A DNA stretch of 64,000 nucleotides from contig NZ_JAPNUE010000001.1 in the NCBI RefSeq assembly GCF_026626305.1, positions 310,001-374,000 on the forward strand. The letters are read 5' to 3'. The position numbers and the translations under genes were made by a program. The DNA comes from Frigidibacter sp. RF13. GTDB lineage: Bacteria; Pseudomonadota; Alphaproteobacteria; Rhodobacterales; Rhodobacteraceae. This document shows positions 25,899 through 34,771 of this stretch, one piece after another. A model generated the notes under the pieces. The model was not told the origin of the DNA. It made no database searches and saw only the letters and a program-made list of their open reading frames with translations. The stretch's first letter is position 1. Each line of letters begins with the position of its first letter.

Positions 25899-28118
25899 AT
25901 GAGGGCGCGAATATTGCGGTACTATGTCGGCTTGCTCGTCAGGCTTGCGGTCGCCTTGGTGACCTCTGTCGCGTCCGCCTGGGCATTCGCGCCCCCATCT
26001 TGGTTCAGCGGCAGTGTGACGGTCGATGTGCCATTCGAGGCTTCGGGCCTCGTCCCCGGACCGGATGGGACGGCGCTTATCCTCGGTGCGGGCGGCGAGC
26101 TTGCGCTTTTCGACATTGCCACAGCTAGCATCGTCGGGATGGCCGAGCTCGAGGGCCAGCCGGTCGCCGTGGCGGCCGGATCGCGGATGCGGACCGAGGC
26201 GCGGATCGCGGTTGTCACCCGGGCGGCGGACGGTAGCCTGTCACTGACCGGGCTATCCTTGGGCGCGCGCGGGCCGATCGGCACGATCGCGCTGAAGCTC
26301 GACGAACGGTTCGCCGACGCGGTCGCACCCGGCGCCATCGTCATCGGTTCGGACGAGGATCGCGCGGCAGGTGGGCGGCGGCTTCTTCTGTGGGACCGGG
26401 CGCCGGTGTCGCCGATCCAGTATTTCAGCCTGTTGAAGCCGGGGGGCTATGTCGCGGTGCCGGTAAAGGATATTCCCCGCGCGCTTGCCCCGATCGGGGC
26501 GGGCAAGCTGATGCTCGGCATCCATCCCGAAAGCGATCTCCTCTCGATTGTCGATCCCGCGCAAGGCGATCTGATCGACCTCGTCTCAGTCGATGGCCTT
26601 GCCTACACGGCGCCGGAAAGCCTCGCGCTCTTCGCGCCGATGGCGCCGGAGGGCGGTTCCGGGTCGGTCGTGATCGCCAATGCCGAAAGCGGTATCCTCA
26701 CGATCGTCACCGTCGGCGGCGTGTCGCGGCCCCGGCTTGATCTGCCGCTTCAACTCACATTGCCCGACCCATTTCGGGCCGCAGGCGCACGCCCTGCGGT
26801 GGCTGCCGATCACGATGCGCAATTCATCTTGACCGGTATCGAGGGCGCGGCCGAATTGCGTGTCGTGCAGCGCCTGAAAGGGGCGCTCAGCTTTGGCGAT
26901 ACTCTGGTGCTGGATGCACCCTTGCGCGCCCTGACGGCGGTGAGTCCGCCATCGGGTTCGGGCGAAGACGCTTTCTTGTTCATCACTGGCGACGGGCGAA
27001 GCCTGACAGTCAGCGATATCGCGAGCCTGCTGCAGCGCGCCCGCAATGGCGTCACTTTCCAGCCGCAGGTCGCGGCGGCGCCGAACGTGCCGCTTGAGGC
27101 GGGGTCACTCAATGGGCTCGCCACGATCGAGGTGATGCGGCTGCAACGCGCGCTTGGCGGGCTTGGCTACAAGATCGGCGCGGTGGACGGGATGGGCGGG
27201 CCGCTGACCGAAACCGCGCTGCGCGCCTTCCAATTGGATCAGGGGCTGGAGCCGACCGGCAAGCTCGATCCCGAGACGGCAAAGGCGCTGCAGGCCGCGC
27301 TGTCGGCCAGCGGCGGGCAGACGGCGAACGGCCGGGTGCTCGACGCGTTCGACCGGACGATTGACACAGCGCTTGGCGAGGATTTCGACAGCGGGCGGCT
27401 TCTGGCCATGGGGCCGACGCAGACCAATGTCGACCATCCCTGTTTCGGCATGAACGACGTGCCGCCCGAGGCGCTCTGGCCGAATGCGGTCAAGTTCGCC
27501 AATCTCCTGCGCCGGATCGAAGGCGAGCTCGGGCAGGCGGTCGAGGTGGTCGCGGGCTATCAGAACGAGGCACTGACCCGCTGCCTCGGCGTCGGTGCCC
27601 ATCCGCTGCATGGGGCCTTCCAGGCTTTCGATATCCGGCTTGCCGGTGCGGGCGACGGCGGTGTGAAGGACCTGTCGCGCCTTCTCGACGGTCTGGAGGC
27701 ACGCGGGCTGGCCAGTGTCGAGCTGCAGGCCGATGGCGCGCTTCTGCATGTCGGCATCGAGATCGGCCGCAATCTCGCGGTCGTCGCCTCGTACCCGGCC
27801 GGGCCCCGAACCTGCGAGGCGGCGAAAGCGGATGTCGACGAGTTCGCCCGGCTTCTGGCGGGCGGCGATCTGGCCGGGCGCGAGATATTCGTGGCCAGGC
27901 TTGCCGACCGCGACATCTATGCGGTGGTGGTTGACGCCAATTCCGATCAGCGCGCGGCGGATGCGGCGAGCCGGGAGATCGCGGCGGTGGCGCCGCAGAG
28001 CAGTGACCGCAAGACCGGCGCCGATTCCTATGTGATCCGCAATCGCGACCTGTTCTTCGATCCGGCCTGCACGCGCGTCGCGGTGATCCGCGATCAGGCG
28101 CAGCGCAAGAAATACTGA
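25899..28118 (+). CDS. Exported propeller-like / PG-binding / M15-like carboxypeptidase protein
   Basis: A 739-residue exported protein (signal peptide about 1-30, AWA cleavage). Residues about 35-390 are repetitive beta-strand units with Gly/Asp turns, suggesting a beta-propeller. A peptidoglycan-binding type 1 domain lies at about 410-465 (VMRLQRALGGLGYKIGAVDG, then ALRAFQLDQGL). Residues about 495-625 resemble an M15-type D-Ala-D-Ala carboxypeptidase (VEVVAGYQNEALTRCLG; HPLHGAFQAFDIRL supplies the His and Asp zinc ligands). The C-terminal 110 residues are unassigned. Fourth gene of the plus-strand operon, adding another cell-wall-directed activity. The catalytic call is tentative because the last His is not obvious. 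Confidence 0.65.
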   Translation: MRARILRYYVGLLVRLAVALVTSVASAWAFAPPSWFSGSVTVDVPFEASGLVPGPDGTALILGAGGELALFDIATASIVGMAELEGQPVAVAAGSRMRTEARIAVVTRAADGSLSLTGLSLGARGPIGTIALKLDERFADAVAPGAIVIGSDEDRAAGGRRLLLWDRAPVSPIQYFSLLKPGGYVAVPVKDIPRALAPIGAGKLMLGIHPESDLLSIVDPAQGDLIDLVSVDGLAYTAPESLALFAPMAPEGGSGSVVIANAESGILTIVTVGGVSRPRLDLPLQLTLPDPFRAAGARPAVAADHDAQFILTGIEGAAELRVVQRLKGALSFGDTLVLDAPLRALTAVSPPSGSGEDAFLFITGDGRSLTVSDIASLLQRARNGVTFQPQVAAAPNVPLEAGSLNGLATIEVMRLQRALGGLGYKIGAVDGMGGPLTETALRAFQLDQGLEPTGKLDPETAKALQAALSASGGQTANGRVLDAFDRTIDTALGEDFDSGRLLAMGPTQTNVDHPCFGMNDVPPEALWPNAVKFANLLRRIEGELGQAVEVVAGYQNEALTRCLGVGAHPLHGAFQAFDIRLAGAGDGGVKDLSRLLDGLEARGLASVELQADGALLHVGIEIGRNLAVVASYPAGPRTCEAAKADVDEFARLLAGGDLAGREIFVARLADRDIYAVVVDANSDQRAADAASREIAAVAPQSSDRKTGADSYVIRNRDLFFDPACTRVAVIRDQAQRKKY

Positions 28119-28131
28119 AGGGCGGGCGGAC

Positions 28132-28821
28132 ATGGTCAAGATCGGCCTCTTCCTCCTCGGCTTTCTCTGCTTTCTTCTGGCGGTGCTGGCCGAGGTCGGC
28201 CTCGGCCTGGGGCTAAGCTCCGGCGGCGTGGCGGCGACCGACCGCGCCACACCGGGCATCGGCATCCGGATGCTGGCGCTGATCGACGCGGGCCTCGCCT
28301 GGACGCTGCTTCTGATGGCGATCGACTTCATCCGCCCGATGAGTACTGTCGCCCGCATTCAGGGCATCGTGACGCTGATCCTGTCGTTCTTCGGGGTGCT
28401 GGGCGGGATCGTGCTGATCTTCACCACGCTGGCGCTGATCATGCTGATGATCTCGCTTCTACTGGCGGTGCCCTTCGGCACGCTCGCCTATCTCGCCGCC
28501 TGGGGCGATTTTCCAAAGGGAATGGCGCGGGCGGCGCTGGGGTTGATCATGGTGCTGAAGCTCCTTGGCGCGCTGTTCCTCGTGCTCGCGAGCCCGAGCC
28601 TTTTGAAGAACAAGGGGCTTGTGGTACTGCTCCTCTTCTCGATCGGCAGCACTTTCCTGACCGGATTCCTCATCGCTTTCGTTCCCGCCTTCGTTGCGGC
28701 GATCGCCGACGCGATCGGCGCGCTCATCTCGGCGATCCTTGGCACGATCTGGCTTGTGGTGATGCTGATCGGTGCCATCTTCGCGGTGATCCGCGCGATC
28801 CGGAGCTTGGCACCGGGGTAG
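28132..28821 (+). CDS. Polytopic membrane protein of unknown family
   Basis: A 229-residue, very hydrophobic protein with about six membrane segments (approximate residues 3-25, 38-60, 80-125 as two, 135-160, 163-190, 195-225). No transporter or enzyme signature is visible. It starts 13 bp after the M15-like gene and closes the plus-strand exported-enzyme operon, so it may anchor, sense or provide immunity to the secreted hydrolases. That last idea is inference only. Downstream is a 170-bp spacer holding two repeat copies. Confidence 0.6.
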   Translation: MVKIGLFLLGFLCFLLAVLAEVGLGLGLSSGGVAATDRATPGIGIRMLALIDAGLAWTLLLMAIDFIRPMSTVARIQGIVTLILSFFGVLGGIVLIFTTLALIMLMISLLLAVPFGTLAYLAAWGDFPKGMARAALGLIMVLKLLGALFLVLASPSLLKNKGLVVLLLFSIGSTFLTGFLIAFVPAFVAAIADAIGALISAILGTIWLVVMLIGAIFAVIRAIRSLAPG

Positions 28822-28828
28822 GCGAGCC

Positions 28829-28893
28829 GCTCGTCGAGCCCTTGCGTGCTCTCCTCGCTCTGGCACCGACGAGGCACGAAGGTGCCGAGGAGG
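28829..28893. repeat. Interspersed repeat, copy 2
   Basis: Begins GCTCGTCGAGCCCTTGCG and ends CCGAGGAGG. It is very close to the copy at 38318-38384 over about 66 bp, and lies between the convergent exported-enzyme and injection-system operons. Confidence 0.65.
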
Positions 28894-28918
28894 CCTGCGG
28901 CGAAGCCGCCGGGACAAC

Positions 28919-28976
28919 GCTCGTCGCCTGCGCCTCGCACCGCGCCGACGAGGCACGAAGTGACCGAGGAGGCGCC
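28919..28976. repeat. Interspersed repeat, copy 3 (shortened, tandem to copy 2)
   Basis: GCTCGTCGCCTGCG ... CCGACGAGGCACGAAGTGAC, then CGAGGAGG. The same order as copy 2 with a shorter middle. Copies 2 and 3 lie 25 bp apart in the same orientation. Confidence 0.55.
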
Positions 28977-28991
28977 GGGCCGGGTGGCGCG

Positions 28992-29492
28992 TCAATCGTC
29001 GATGGTGATCTGCGCCGGACCGTTGCCATCGTTCTCCACGGAAAGGCTGCCCCCGCCGAGCCGGACCGAAAAGCTGCCACGACCACTCGGCTTTTCCTGT
29101 TCGGAACAGTCACCGTGAAGCGGCGCGCCAAGGCACAGGACCTCTGTCCTGGCCTTGCAATCGCTTTTCGGTGCGGGCGCGCAGCGATAGCTGACCCGGA
29201 CCGGTCCGCCCTGCACCAGCACCAGCGTAAGTAGCCGGTTGTCGCGCTTGGGATCGCGGGCGAGCGCGCGCTGCGCGGTCTCGCCCTTGGCGAGCGAGAC
29301 CGATGTGCTGCCGTCGGCGAAGCTGTCGAGATGCGGGGCGAAGGCGGTCGCGACACCGCCCAGCGCCTTCGCCCAGCCGGGTGGGGGAGGGGCGTCCTCC
29401 CCCGTCTTCCAGCTCCGCCCGTTGGGTGCAAAGATCATCGCCGCGACGAAGATCAGGCCGAAAAGCCCCAGACCGATGAACAGCCAGCGCAT
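28992..29492 (-). CDS. Single-pass membrane protein at the end of the injection-system operon
   Basis: A 166-residue protein with one N-terminal membrane segment (about 3-23, WLFIGLGLFGLIFVAAMIFA) and a Gly-rich beta-type extracytoplasmic domain with four cysteines in the second half. No family recognised. Its start abuts the stop of the HEQTH membrane protein gene (29492), so it is the last gene of the minus-strand operon. Role unknown; membership of a membrane sub-complex with the two preceding membrane proteins is inferred. Confidence 0.6.
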   Translation of the reverse strand: MRWLFIGLGLFGLIFVAAMIFAPNGRSWKTGEDAPPPPGWAKALGGVATAFAPHLDSFADGSTSVSLAKGETAQRALARDPKRDNRLLTLVLVQGGPVRVSYRCAPAPKSDCKARTEVLCLGAPLHGDCSEQEKPSGRGSFSVRLGGGSLSVENDGNGPAQITIDD

Positions 29493-30484
29493 CAGGGGAA
29501 CCAGATGCGCCAGATGGCGAGCAGGATGAGGGCAAGCAGGATCGCCTCGCCGATCACCGACAGGATCACCTTCACCACCACCGGCCAGTCGAGCCAGCCG
29601 GTCCCGTCGCCCGCAGGCAAGTTGCCGGTCCGGCCGGTCGGGTTATGGGTATAGGCCCAAAGTTCCCACGGGTTGTTGAAATATCCCCACCACATCGGAA
29701 AATTGTTCGATATCCGGACGTTGGCGGAGTTCTTGCCCGGCGCGATCATGCCAATCAGGCCCGCTGCCCCGAAGAGGATCAGCCAGCCGAAATAGGTCAT
29801 CCAGAAGAAGGGGCCAAAGAGGCGGTTCTGGAAGACATGGGTCTGTTCGTGGGTGTAGATGCCTGCGCCGGGACCGTTCCCGAGGCTTGAAAGGACATTG
29901 CCTTGCGTGAAGGCAAATCCCGGCTTGATCGCGAAGCCGCGCGCGTAGCGATGCGCGCCGCGCCGCCCGTCGCCGTCCTGAAAATTCCCCCAGCCGAGAT
30001 TGATCAGATGGATGAGGAAGGCGTTGACATTCAAGGGCAGGCCCCAGGTGAAGTCCGAGAGGAAGGTGACGACCCCGAGCCCGGTCCAGTTGTGGACCTT
30101 GTGGAACCCGTCGAACCAGCCGCCGCCCGCGCCAAGCGCCATCGCGATCCAGAGATAACCGGGCACGCCCCAGAGGCTGTCGCCGGTCGCGGCAAGGCCG
30201 ATCATGTCGATGATCCCCGGCCAGATCATCAGGAAAAAGCCTGTGCCGATCATCGCCGCATCGGTCGCGCCGCCAAGCCAGATGAAGAAGGCGACGATCA
30301 ACTGGGCGAAGAGGGCGCCCACGAGTGTCGTCAACCCGGCCTCTACCGCGTTCTTCGCGGCCTCGCCCGCAGACTTGCCCTGGATCACACGAACGATCAG
30401 CGCCAGCAGGAAGCCGAGGACCGCGAGACCCAGCCAGACAAGGATGCGGATCACCGAATAGAATTCGAGGAATGGATTGTCCAT
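29492..30484 (-). CDS. Polytopic membrane protein with HExxH metalloprotease-like motif
   Basis: A 330-residue membrane protein with about seven hydrophobic segments. Between two of them is HEQTHVFQ (His212, Glu213, His216), and 58 residues later PWELWAY offers Glu274 as a possible third zinc ligand. That arrangement fits an HExxH-type membrane metallopeptidase. I do not recognise the family. It lies directly after the PASTA protein in the injection-system operon. It could process sheath, tube or cargo proteins, or remodel an anchoring complex; this is speculative. The ATG at 30484 follows GGAGGC-like RBS bases. Confidence 0.6.
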   Translation of the reverse strand: MDNPFLEFYSVIRILVWLGLAVLGFLLALIVRVIQGKSAGEAAKNAVEAGLTTLVGALFAQLIVAFFIWLGGATDAAMIGTGFFLMIWPGIIDMIGLAATGDSLWGVPGYLWIAMALGAGGGWFDGFHKVHNWTGLGVVTFLSDFTWGLPLNVNAFLIHLINLGWGNFQDGDGRRGAHRYARGFAIKPGFAFTQGNVLSSLGNGPGAGIYTHEQTHVFQNRLFGPFFWMTYFGWLILFGAAGLIGMIAPGKNSANVRISNNFPMWWGYFNNPWELWAYTHNPTGRTGNLPAGDGTGWLDWPVVVKVILSVIGEAILLALILLAIWRIWFP

Positions 30485-30505
30485 GATGGCCTCCCAGCCG
30501 CCGGA

Positions 30506-31696
30506 TCAGGGTTGCACGAACTGGCCCTTCATCGTCTTGGTCATGAAGGGCGACCAGATGACCGGGCCGTCGATGATCTCGATCCGGTCGAGGACGCCGC
30601 AGCGGATACCGCTGCAGGGCACGGGGTTGTAAAAGATCGCGACCGTGCTGCCCTGTTCCAGCCGCACCGGACCGGCGGGATCGCTGCGCTGGACAAGGCC
30701 GTTCGCGCTGCCGCTCGAGACCTTGTTGTAGGCGACGCCAAGGCCAAGGCCGCCTAGAAGCGTTACCGCATCGGCCACGCTCTTGCCCTTCAGGTCGGGC
30801 AGGTTGACCTGCGGTGCCGCAGGCGCGGCATTCTTGATCGCGTCAAGTCTTGCCGCGTCGAGCGCCACGACCCCGTCCGCCACAGAGAGGGCGGGGGCGT
30901 ATTTCACGTCGAACCCTTCGGCCACCAGCGTGGTGATGACATCTGCCGGGAAGACCGCGCCGGGGAAACTGCAGACGAGCGAGGAACAGGCCGCATTCGG
31001 CGCCTGGATCGTCAGCGTTGCGTTCGCCGCCTCAGCCAGTTTCTTACCGGCCTTGGGCACGGTTTCCAGAACCGTCAGTTCCGTGGCCCCGCTTTGCCGG
31101 ACGGTGGTGAAGGTCACGCCATGTCCCACGGTCGCCACCTGCATCGCTGCCGCCTCGGCGCGTTGCTGCAAGACATCCGGCATCTCGGCAAGGTCCTTGC
31201 CTCCACCGCCGCGCATTACGAAGAAAGCGACGGCGCCGCCGACCACGAGGATAAGGACCGCAGCCACCGCAAGGATCCACCAGGGGAAAGATTTCTTCGG
31301 CGCATCGACGACAGGGGGGGCGGCGAGGTCGAAAGCGACGGTCGGGCCGGTGACGAAATCGGTGTCGGGATCCTGTTCGGCCGTCACTTTCAGCTGGAAG
31401 CCGTACTTTCCGGCGGGCGCCCCTTTCGGTGGGCGGACGGTTACCTCCACCGCCTCGTTGCCGCCGAAATCGAACTCCTTTTCAACCTCGCTCGGCGATG
31501 TATCCGGCGCGCCGGCGATGGCGAACCAGCTTGCATCCGCGCCGCTTTGCGGCTCGATCCTGATCCGGCCGGTCTGGGCGCGCGGGCCCATGTTGCGCAC
31601 GGTGAAGCCGACCTTGCCGGGCGGGATCGTGCCGTCGGGCCCGGGGGGCTGCATCTCAAGGCGCGTGGGCGCGTCGGAAATCTGGAATGTGGGCAC
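30506..31696 (-). CDS. Ig-like / single TM / PASTA-domain protein
   Basis: A 396-residue bitopic protein. Residues 1-125 form an Ig-like beta domain (FTVRNMGPRAQTGRIRIEP). A Pro-rich stretch and one membrane helix (about 138-161) follow, then an extracytoplasmic part with at least two PASTA-like units (about 168-230; 298-357 with LPDLKGKSVADAVTLLGGLGLGV). PASTA domains bind peptidoglycan or muropeptides. With the injection-system genes in the same operon, an envelope anchor or wall sensor for the machine is plausible. The start lies 3 bp from the stop-proximal end of the gpI-like gene, so they are cotranscribed. Confidence 0.75.
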   Translation of the reverse strand: MPTFQISDAPTRLEMQPPGPDGTIPPGKVGFTVRNMGPRAQTGRIRIEPQSGADASWFAIAGAPDTSPSEVEKEFDFGGNEAVEVTVRPPKGAPAGKYGFQLKVTAEQDPDTDFVTGPTVAFDLAAPPVVDAPKKSFPWWILAVAAVLILVVGGAVAFFVMRGGGGKDLAEMPDVLQQRAEAAAMQVATVGHGVTFTTVRQSGATELTVLETVPKAGKKLAEAANATLTIQAPNAACSSLVCSFPGAVFPADVITTLVAEGFDVKYAPALSVADGVVALDAARLDAIKNAAPAAPQVNLPDLKGKSVADAVTLLGGLGLGVAYNKVSSGSANGLVQRSDPAGPVRLEQGSTVAIFYNPVPCSGIRCGVLDRIEIIDGPVIWSPFMTKTMKGQFVQP

Positions 31697-31698
31697 TG

Positions 31699-32235
31699 TC
31701 AGTCCTCCTCTTCTGTCTTTCTCGGCGGCTGGGCGGCAGCGACGAGGTCGAAGGTCGCGAAGGCCGGCTTCTCGCCATGGATGATCGAAAGCACGAGTTC
31801 GCGGCGCGGGGCCGCCGCCTCGGGCAGGGTGACGCGGAAATGGAAGGGCTGGTGCGGGTCTTCCTCGACCGTGAAACCTGAAATGCCGGTCGCGGTCTCA
31901 AGGAAGCGCACCAATGTCGCGGCGCTGCCCCTGCGGCGGCCAAGTTCGGCGCCAAGGGCTGCCAGTTCGCGCAGATCGCCGGGGAAGGGACGGTCAGCGC
32001 TTTGATCGTCGGGACGGTCGAGATAGCGAGCAAGGCCCACCCAGCCCGCGAGCGTCGAGACCAGCCGGTCGGGCGCACGCCGCGGGTCGATCAGCGACGG
32101 CGGGTCGGCGATTGCCGCCTCAAGCGAGCCGTGCAGCGCCGACATAATCTCCAGCAGGGCCGCGAGCGGTCCGCCCTCATCCATGTTGGTTCGGTATATC
32201 TCCGGCAGAAGAAGCCCGATTTCAACCGCGCGCAT
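31699..32235 (-). CDS. Contractile injection system baseplate protein, phage gpI-like (Afp12-type)
   Basis: A 178-residue protein resembling phage tail protein I and Afp12-type proteins: an N-terminal helical region (LLPEIYRTNMDEGGPLAALLEIM), a central LAGWVGL and R-G-S-A-A-T-L-V-R-F motif (RRRGSAATLVRFLETATG) and a C-terminal beta part. In related machines it partners the gp6-like wedge protein in the baseplate. Its start lies 14 bp inside the end of the upstream baseplate gene, as expected for coupled expression. Small size fits the family. Confidence 0.78.
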   Translation of the reverse strand: MRAVEIGLLLPEIYRTNMDEGGPLAALLEIMSALHGSLEAAIADPPSLIDPRRAPDRLVSTLAGWVGLARYLDRPDDQSADRPFPGDLRELAALGAELGRRRGSAATLVRFLETATGISGFTVEEDPHQPFHFRVTLPEAAAPRRELVLSIIHGEKPAFATFDLVAAAQPPRKTEEED

Positions 32236-34771
32236 TTGCCGCCTCCTTCTTGGCCTGAAGATCGCTCATGAAGGTCAGCCGGTGCTCGCCCGCGCAGTAA
32301 AGCCAGCCCGGCGGCAAGGGCGCGCGGTCGGTGAAGCGACGCCCGCCGACCGGATGGAAGGCAAGGCCCTGCGCATCGCCCCGGAAGAGGCCCTGCTCGG
32401 TCCCAGCCAAAAGAAGGGGCAGATCGCCCTGTCCGAGCGCGACGGCATCGACCGGCAGAAGCCGCGCGCGGTCGGCGTCGATCGGCAGGCCCGATGTCAG
32501 AAGCGGCGCCGTCCAGGCCGGATCGGCGGCGGACGCGTCCAGGATCAGGACGCCGCCGTCACGGGTGCCCGCCGCAACCCGGGCGCCCGCAACTGCGAAC
32601 GACAGGCAGGAGCCGCCCTTCCAGCCCTTTGATAGAACCGTCCAGCCCTGCGGGTCGAGCCCGTCGGCCCGCACCGATATCCGCATCAGGCCCTTTCCGA
32701 CCTCGCCGCCCTCGGTCCAGATCGAGGCCCAGAGCCAGAGCTGTCCGCCATCGCGCACGAATTCCACTGCGCGGATGTCCTGGCCCTGCGAGCCGGGCAG
32801 AAGCTGGAAGGTGCCGGGCACGCCAGCGGCGGCGGACAGCCAGACGCCCGCCTTGCCGCGCGCGGCCACGGCGGCGAAGCGCTGGCCGGACTGGCTGGTG
32901 CCTGTCGCAACCGCATAGAAGCCGCCCTGATCGACCGCGCCGCCATCGACCTTGACCGGCAGGATGCCGCGCGGCCCGTCGCGGTCGGTCTGGAACAGCC
33001 CGTTCTTCGCCGCGATCATCAGCCAGCGGCGGCTGTCATGCACCGTGACCGCCAGATCGTTCACCTGATGCTGGATACGTTCCAGCTCCTCCCAGGCCCC
33101 ACCGCAGGTGTGCGAAACCACGATCCGCGACTGGCCGTCTGCGGTCAGGCCGACGACCGCCAGGAACCCCGGCAGGTCGGGATCGGCGGCAATCGCCATG
33201 GGCCGCGCGTCGGGCCAGGTCAGCACCCGTTCCCAGCTTGTGGCATAGTCGAGCGAACGATAAAGCCCGTCGGCCATCAAAGCATAAAGGCAGCGCGGCT
33301 GGTGCGGATCGGTGAACAGCCGCGCCGTGTCGCCCTCGGGGCCAAGTTCGGTCGTCAGCGTCAGCTGTTCGGCATAGCGCACGCCCGGATCGTCAAGGAT
33401 CGCCTCATAGACGTCCGATACCCGCAGCGTCTTGCCGAAGGGCCAGTCACCCAACGGCGAGACGAGCGCATTCAGCCGACGTATCACCCGCCGTTCCACC
33501 GCAGCGAGATCCTCGGACGGTGCGGCAGCGATGCGGCCCGAGATCGACAGGGGCAGGCAGTTGGCCCATTTGACTTCGGTCCTGACGCCGATCGGGCGGC
33601 GGGCGTCGATGGTCATGCGGATGCGGTCACGCAAAGGCTCGGTTCGACCCGCTGCCAGCGCATCTGCCGACACTGCGCCGGTGTCTGGGTCGGGCGCCAC
33701 GCCCGGGACGGCCAGAACCTCGACCACGCCATGACGGCCGAAGATCCAGGCCTCGCGCTCGGCATAGGCCTTGGCGCGGGCAACCCCGCCTGCCGACAGG
33801 GCAGCCTGGGTAAAATCGTCAGCCGTCACCGCGCATTCAAGATTCCGCACCGCATCCCGGCCACGTGCGAGGAAGGCGGCGATGGTCTCGCCATCCTCGC
33901 CGCCAGCCGCCCGTACCGGGTTGGTGATGCTGATCGCCGGTATCCGTTCGCGCAGTTGGGTGAGCGTTCCGGCCGCCACATTCCCCGCTCGCCCACCGCC
34001 GGTCATGTACCAGACGCGGACCTGCGCGGCGGCAGGCGGCACATCGGCCAAGGTCGCGGTCAGCGCCCGCGCCGCGCCGGTCGCGGGCGCGAAGGTGATC
34101 CGTCCGGTGCTCCGGTCGGCGACATAGGCACGGGCCGCGATGCGGCCGGCAAAATTCTCGACTTCCTGCCACAGAAGGAAGGTGCGGCCGTCCACCGTGA
34201 CCGTCCGCGCTTCGGCGGGCAGATCGCCGCCCTGCCATTCGACGCCCACGCGCAATTCCTCGGCCGCGCCCAAGGGTCGCAGGATCGGCGCACGGCGCAC
34301 CGCGAAACTTTGCCCGCCGTCGCCATTGCCGGTGCCGATCACCTCGGCCGCCACGATCTCGGCATTCACGGCCAGCACTTCCGCCTCGGCCGCGTCTTTC
34401 GGGAAATGAACCGGCGCGAGGGTCACGAAGGTGATCTTGCCGCTCGCGTCCGACACATGCAGGCCCTGCGGCAGCTCGGCCTCCGGCCGCTCGTCGCCCT
34501 CGCGGGTGAAGCGCAGTGTCACCACGGCGGCGGCGGGAGCCATCGGTGAGACGCCAAGGAGCTTCAGAAGCTCCGCATGCATCCGCTCTGGCAGGCGGTT
34601 CAGCCGGTAAAGCATCGTCTCGGTCAGCCAGGCATAAACCTCGACCAGCGTCATGCCCGGATCGCCCGGGTTAAGATCGGTCCAGCCCGGGCAGCGGGCG
34701 GCGATGATCTCCTTCGCCTCGGCCACCAGATCGGCGAAACTGCGGCTGTCGAGGGGCGCGTCGTCACGCAT
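32222..34771 (-). CDS. Baseplate wedge protein (gp6/Afp11-like) fused to a C-terminal beta-propeller
   Basis: An 849-residue protein. Residues 1-475 match the putative baseplate assembly/gpJ-like family: CPGWTDLNPGDPGMTLVEVYAWLTETMLYRLNR at the start, and RIRMTIDARRPIGVR and YEAILDDPGVRY later. The remaining 370 residues (about 490-835) consist of repeated beta units with an Asp-box-like SLDYATSW at 506-513 and several GLF/GLY-plus-Asp turns, suggesting a sialidase- or BNR-type propeller. That extra domain is unlike the standard wedge protein. No separate tail-fibre gene is seen, so the propeller could take over receptor binding. Stop and start overlap with both neighbours. Confidence 0.85.
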   Translation of the reverse strand: MRDDAPLDSRSFADLVAEAKEIIAARCPGWTDLNPGDPGMTLVEVYAWLTETMLYRLNRLPERMHAELLKLLGVSPMAPAAAVVTLRFTREGDERPEAELPQGLHVSDASGKITFVTLAPVHFPKDAAEAEVLAVNAEIVAAEVIGTGNGDGGQSFAVRRAPILRPLGAAEELRVGVEWQGGDLPAEARTVTVDGRTFLLWQEVENFAGRIAARAYVADRSTGRITFAPATGAARALTATLADVPPAAAQVRVWYMTGGGRAGNVAAGTLTQLRERIPAISITNPVRAAGGEDGETIAAFLARGRDAVRNLECAVTADDFTQAALSAGGVARAKAYAEREAWIFGRHGVVEVLAVPGVAPDPDTGAVSADALAAGRTEPLRDRIRMTIDARRPIGVRTEVKWANCLPLSISGRIAAAPSEDLAAVERRVIRRLNALVSPLGDWPFGKTLRVSDVYEAILDDPGVRYAEQLTLTTELGPEGDTARLFTDPHQPRCLYALMADGLYRSLDYATSWERVLTWPDARPMAIAADPDLPGFLAVVGLTADGQSRIVVSHTCGGAWEELERIQHQVNDLAVTVHDSRRWLMIAAKNGLFQTDRDGPRGILPVKVDGGAVDQGGFYAVATGTSQSGQRFAAVAARGKAGVWLSAAAGVPGTFQLLPGSQGQDIRAVEFVRDGGQLWLWASIWTEGGEVGKGLMRISVRADGLDPQGWTVLSKGWKGGSCLSFAVAGARVAAGTRDGGVLILDASAADPAWTAPLLTSGLPIDADRARLLPVDAVALGQGDLPLLLAGTEQGLFRGDAQGLAFHPVGGRRFTDRAPLPPGWLYCAGEHRLTFMSDLQAKKEAANARG

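Noticed and set aside
33038..34549. 503-residue plus-strand frame
   Set aside because: Antisense to the baseplate gene.
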